Positions 5,193 through 5,476 of a stretch of 5,476 nucleotides of DNA are shown piece by piece. The translations under genes were made by a program, and so were the position numbers. The notes beneath the pieces were generated by a model that had not been told where the DNA came from, did no database searches, and saw only the letters and a program-made list of their open reading frames with translations. The stretch comes from an uncultured Mailhella sp. (lineage in GTDB: Bacteria > Desulfobacterota > Desulfovibrionia > Desulfovibrionales > Desulfovibrionaceae): contig CALUWZ010000125.1 of the NCBI GenBank assembly GCA_944324625.1, positions 1-5,476 of the forward strand. The letters run 5' to 3'. How positions within the stretch are numbered: position 1 is the first letter of the stretch; the number at the start of each line of letters is the position of its first letter.

Positions 5193-5276
5193 ATAAAAAT
5201 AACAAAATCACGTTTTTTGTCTTGTCTGTTTTCAAAAAAAACTGTACTATTCAATTTACAAAAAAGTTATTTTTAT
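5193..5276. repeat. 11-base inverted repeat flanking the divergent promoters
   Basis: ATAAAAATAAC (5193-5203) is the exact reverse complement of GTTATTTTTAT (5266-5276), with 62 bases between them. The left copy abuts the -35 element of the proA promoter, and the right copy lies in the predicted leader of the rightward gene. This could be a pair of operators for one regulator, but AT-rich DNA gives such matches by chance fairly easily. Confidence 0.4.
5222..5250 (+). promoter_or_regulatory. Sigma-70-like promoter of the rightward gene at 5305
   Basis: TTGTCT (5222-5227, 4 of 6), a 17-base spacer, and TACTAT (5245-5250, 4 of 6) have ideal spacing, with TG directly before the -10 element. The predicted start is near 5257, about 48 bases before the ATG. 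Confidence 0.5.
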
Positions 5277-5291
5277 TTGGGTGAAATAACT
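5265..5291 (+). other. Leader hairpin just before the ribosome binding site of the 5305 gene
   Basis: AGTTATTT (5265-5272) is perfectly complementary to AAATAACT (5284-5291) with an 11-base loop. It ends three bases before GAGGAG (5294-5299). The stem is nearly all A-U and so weak as RNA. It may instead be a DNA operator. Confidence 0.35.
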
Positions 5292-5304
5292 CCGAGGAGA
5301 AACT

Positions 5305-5476
5305 ATGTCTTTGAAAGAAAAGAAAAATTCACAAAAAACACAAGAGGCGGAACTTGTCAAAAACAGCCCGAAAAATGATAAGGGATATCAAAGTCCTTAC
5401 GGCGGTTCTGCTGAAGATTTACTGAAAGAAATGCAGCAGGAAATTTCTCCTGAAGCAACGCCCTTATGGCAATATA
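5305..5476 (+). CDS. Hypothetical protein, 5' part only (runs off the window)
   Basis: The first 57 residues are visible and the frame is still open at the window edge. The ATG is preceded by GAGGAG (5294-5299) with 5 bases of spacing, so the start is well supported. The visible part is very hydrophilic and charged, rich in Lys, Glu and Gln (start MSLKEKKNSQKTQEAELVK, later AEDLLKEMQQEISPEATPLWQY), with no signal peptide so far. Such a tail followed by PLWQY would suit a cytosolic N-terminus leading into a membrane helix or a helical repeat domain, but that part is out of view. No family can be assigned. It is divergent from proA. Confidence 0.75.
   Translation, partial: MSLKEKKNSQKTQEAELVKNSPKNDKGYQSPYGGSAEDLLKEMQQEISPEATPLWQY

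Noticed and set aside
1..5476. CRISPR array, tRNA, rRNA, insertion sequence or prophage gene
   Set aside because: No regularly spaced repeats, cloverleaf, rRNA-like segment, transposase or terminal inverted repeats were found on either strand.

Overview
The window is a chromosomal segment that most resembles the order Desulfovibrionales (Desulfovibrionaceae-like), from a relative with moderately AT-rich DNA and very AT-rich spacers. The main evidence is the flagellin: its termini (start MTLVVNNNLMAMN, end SQANQLPQMAMQLIG) and short middle domain (KVHFGTGNQSAEDYYY) match what I recall of Desulfovibrio flagellins. The -24/-12 (sigma-54) promoter and the housekeeping genes are compatible with this. 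The genus cannot be fixed from this sequence alone.

Layout. Positions 1-311 are a non-coding, AT-rich control region with direct and inverted repeats, ending in a textbook sigma-54 promoter and a strong ribosome binding site. Flagellin is at 312-1211 (+). It is followed by a 290-base gap (1212-1501) holding a long hairpin, a perfect Shine-Dalgarno sequence ahead of an 8-codon micro-ORF, and a strong intrinsic terminator. Four genes then run leftward on the minus strand: proA (5119-3857), nadD (3876-3181, overlapping proA by 20 bases), a two-helix membrane protein of unknown function (3057-2284), and rnc, RNase III (2206-1502). Terminator-like hairpins lie after nadD and directly in front of rnc, so the four genes are probably not one simple operon. 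The 185-base gap 5120-5304 is a divergent promoter region serving proA and a rightward gene that starts at 5305 and runs off the window.

Function. Flagellin is the filament subunit and appears to be a single-gene transcription unit under RpoN control. ProA makes glutamate-5-semialdehyde for proline synthesis. NadD adenylates nicotinate mononucleotide for NAD synthesis. RNase III processes rRNA and structured mRNAs. The proA-nadD pair is a known neighbour pair in bacteria, but proB, obg and rsfS, often found with it, are absent here.

No mobile element, CRISPR array, rRNA or tRNA was seen, and I found no clear undescribed multi-gene system. The most unusual signals are regulatory: the terminator-like hairpin 6 bases before the rnc start codon, the micro-ORF/terminator module after flagellin, a 16-base word shared by the flagellin upstream region and the first codons of proA (11 bases of it, counting one extra flanking base, also in rnc), and the dyads in the proA divergent promoter region.
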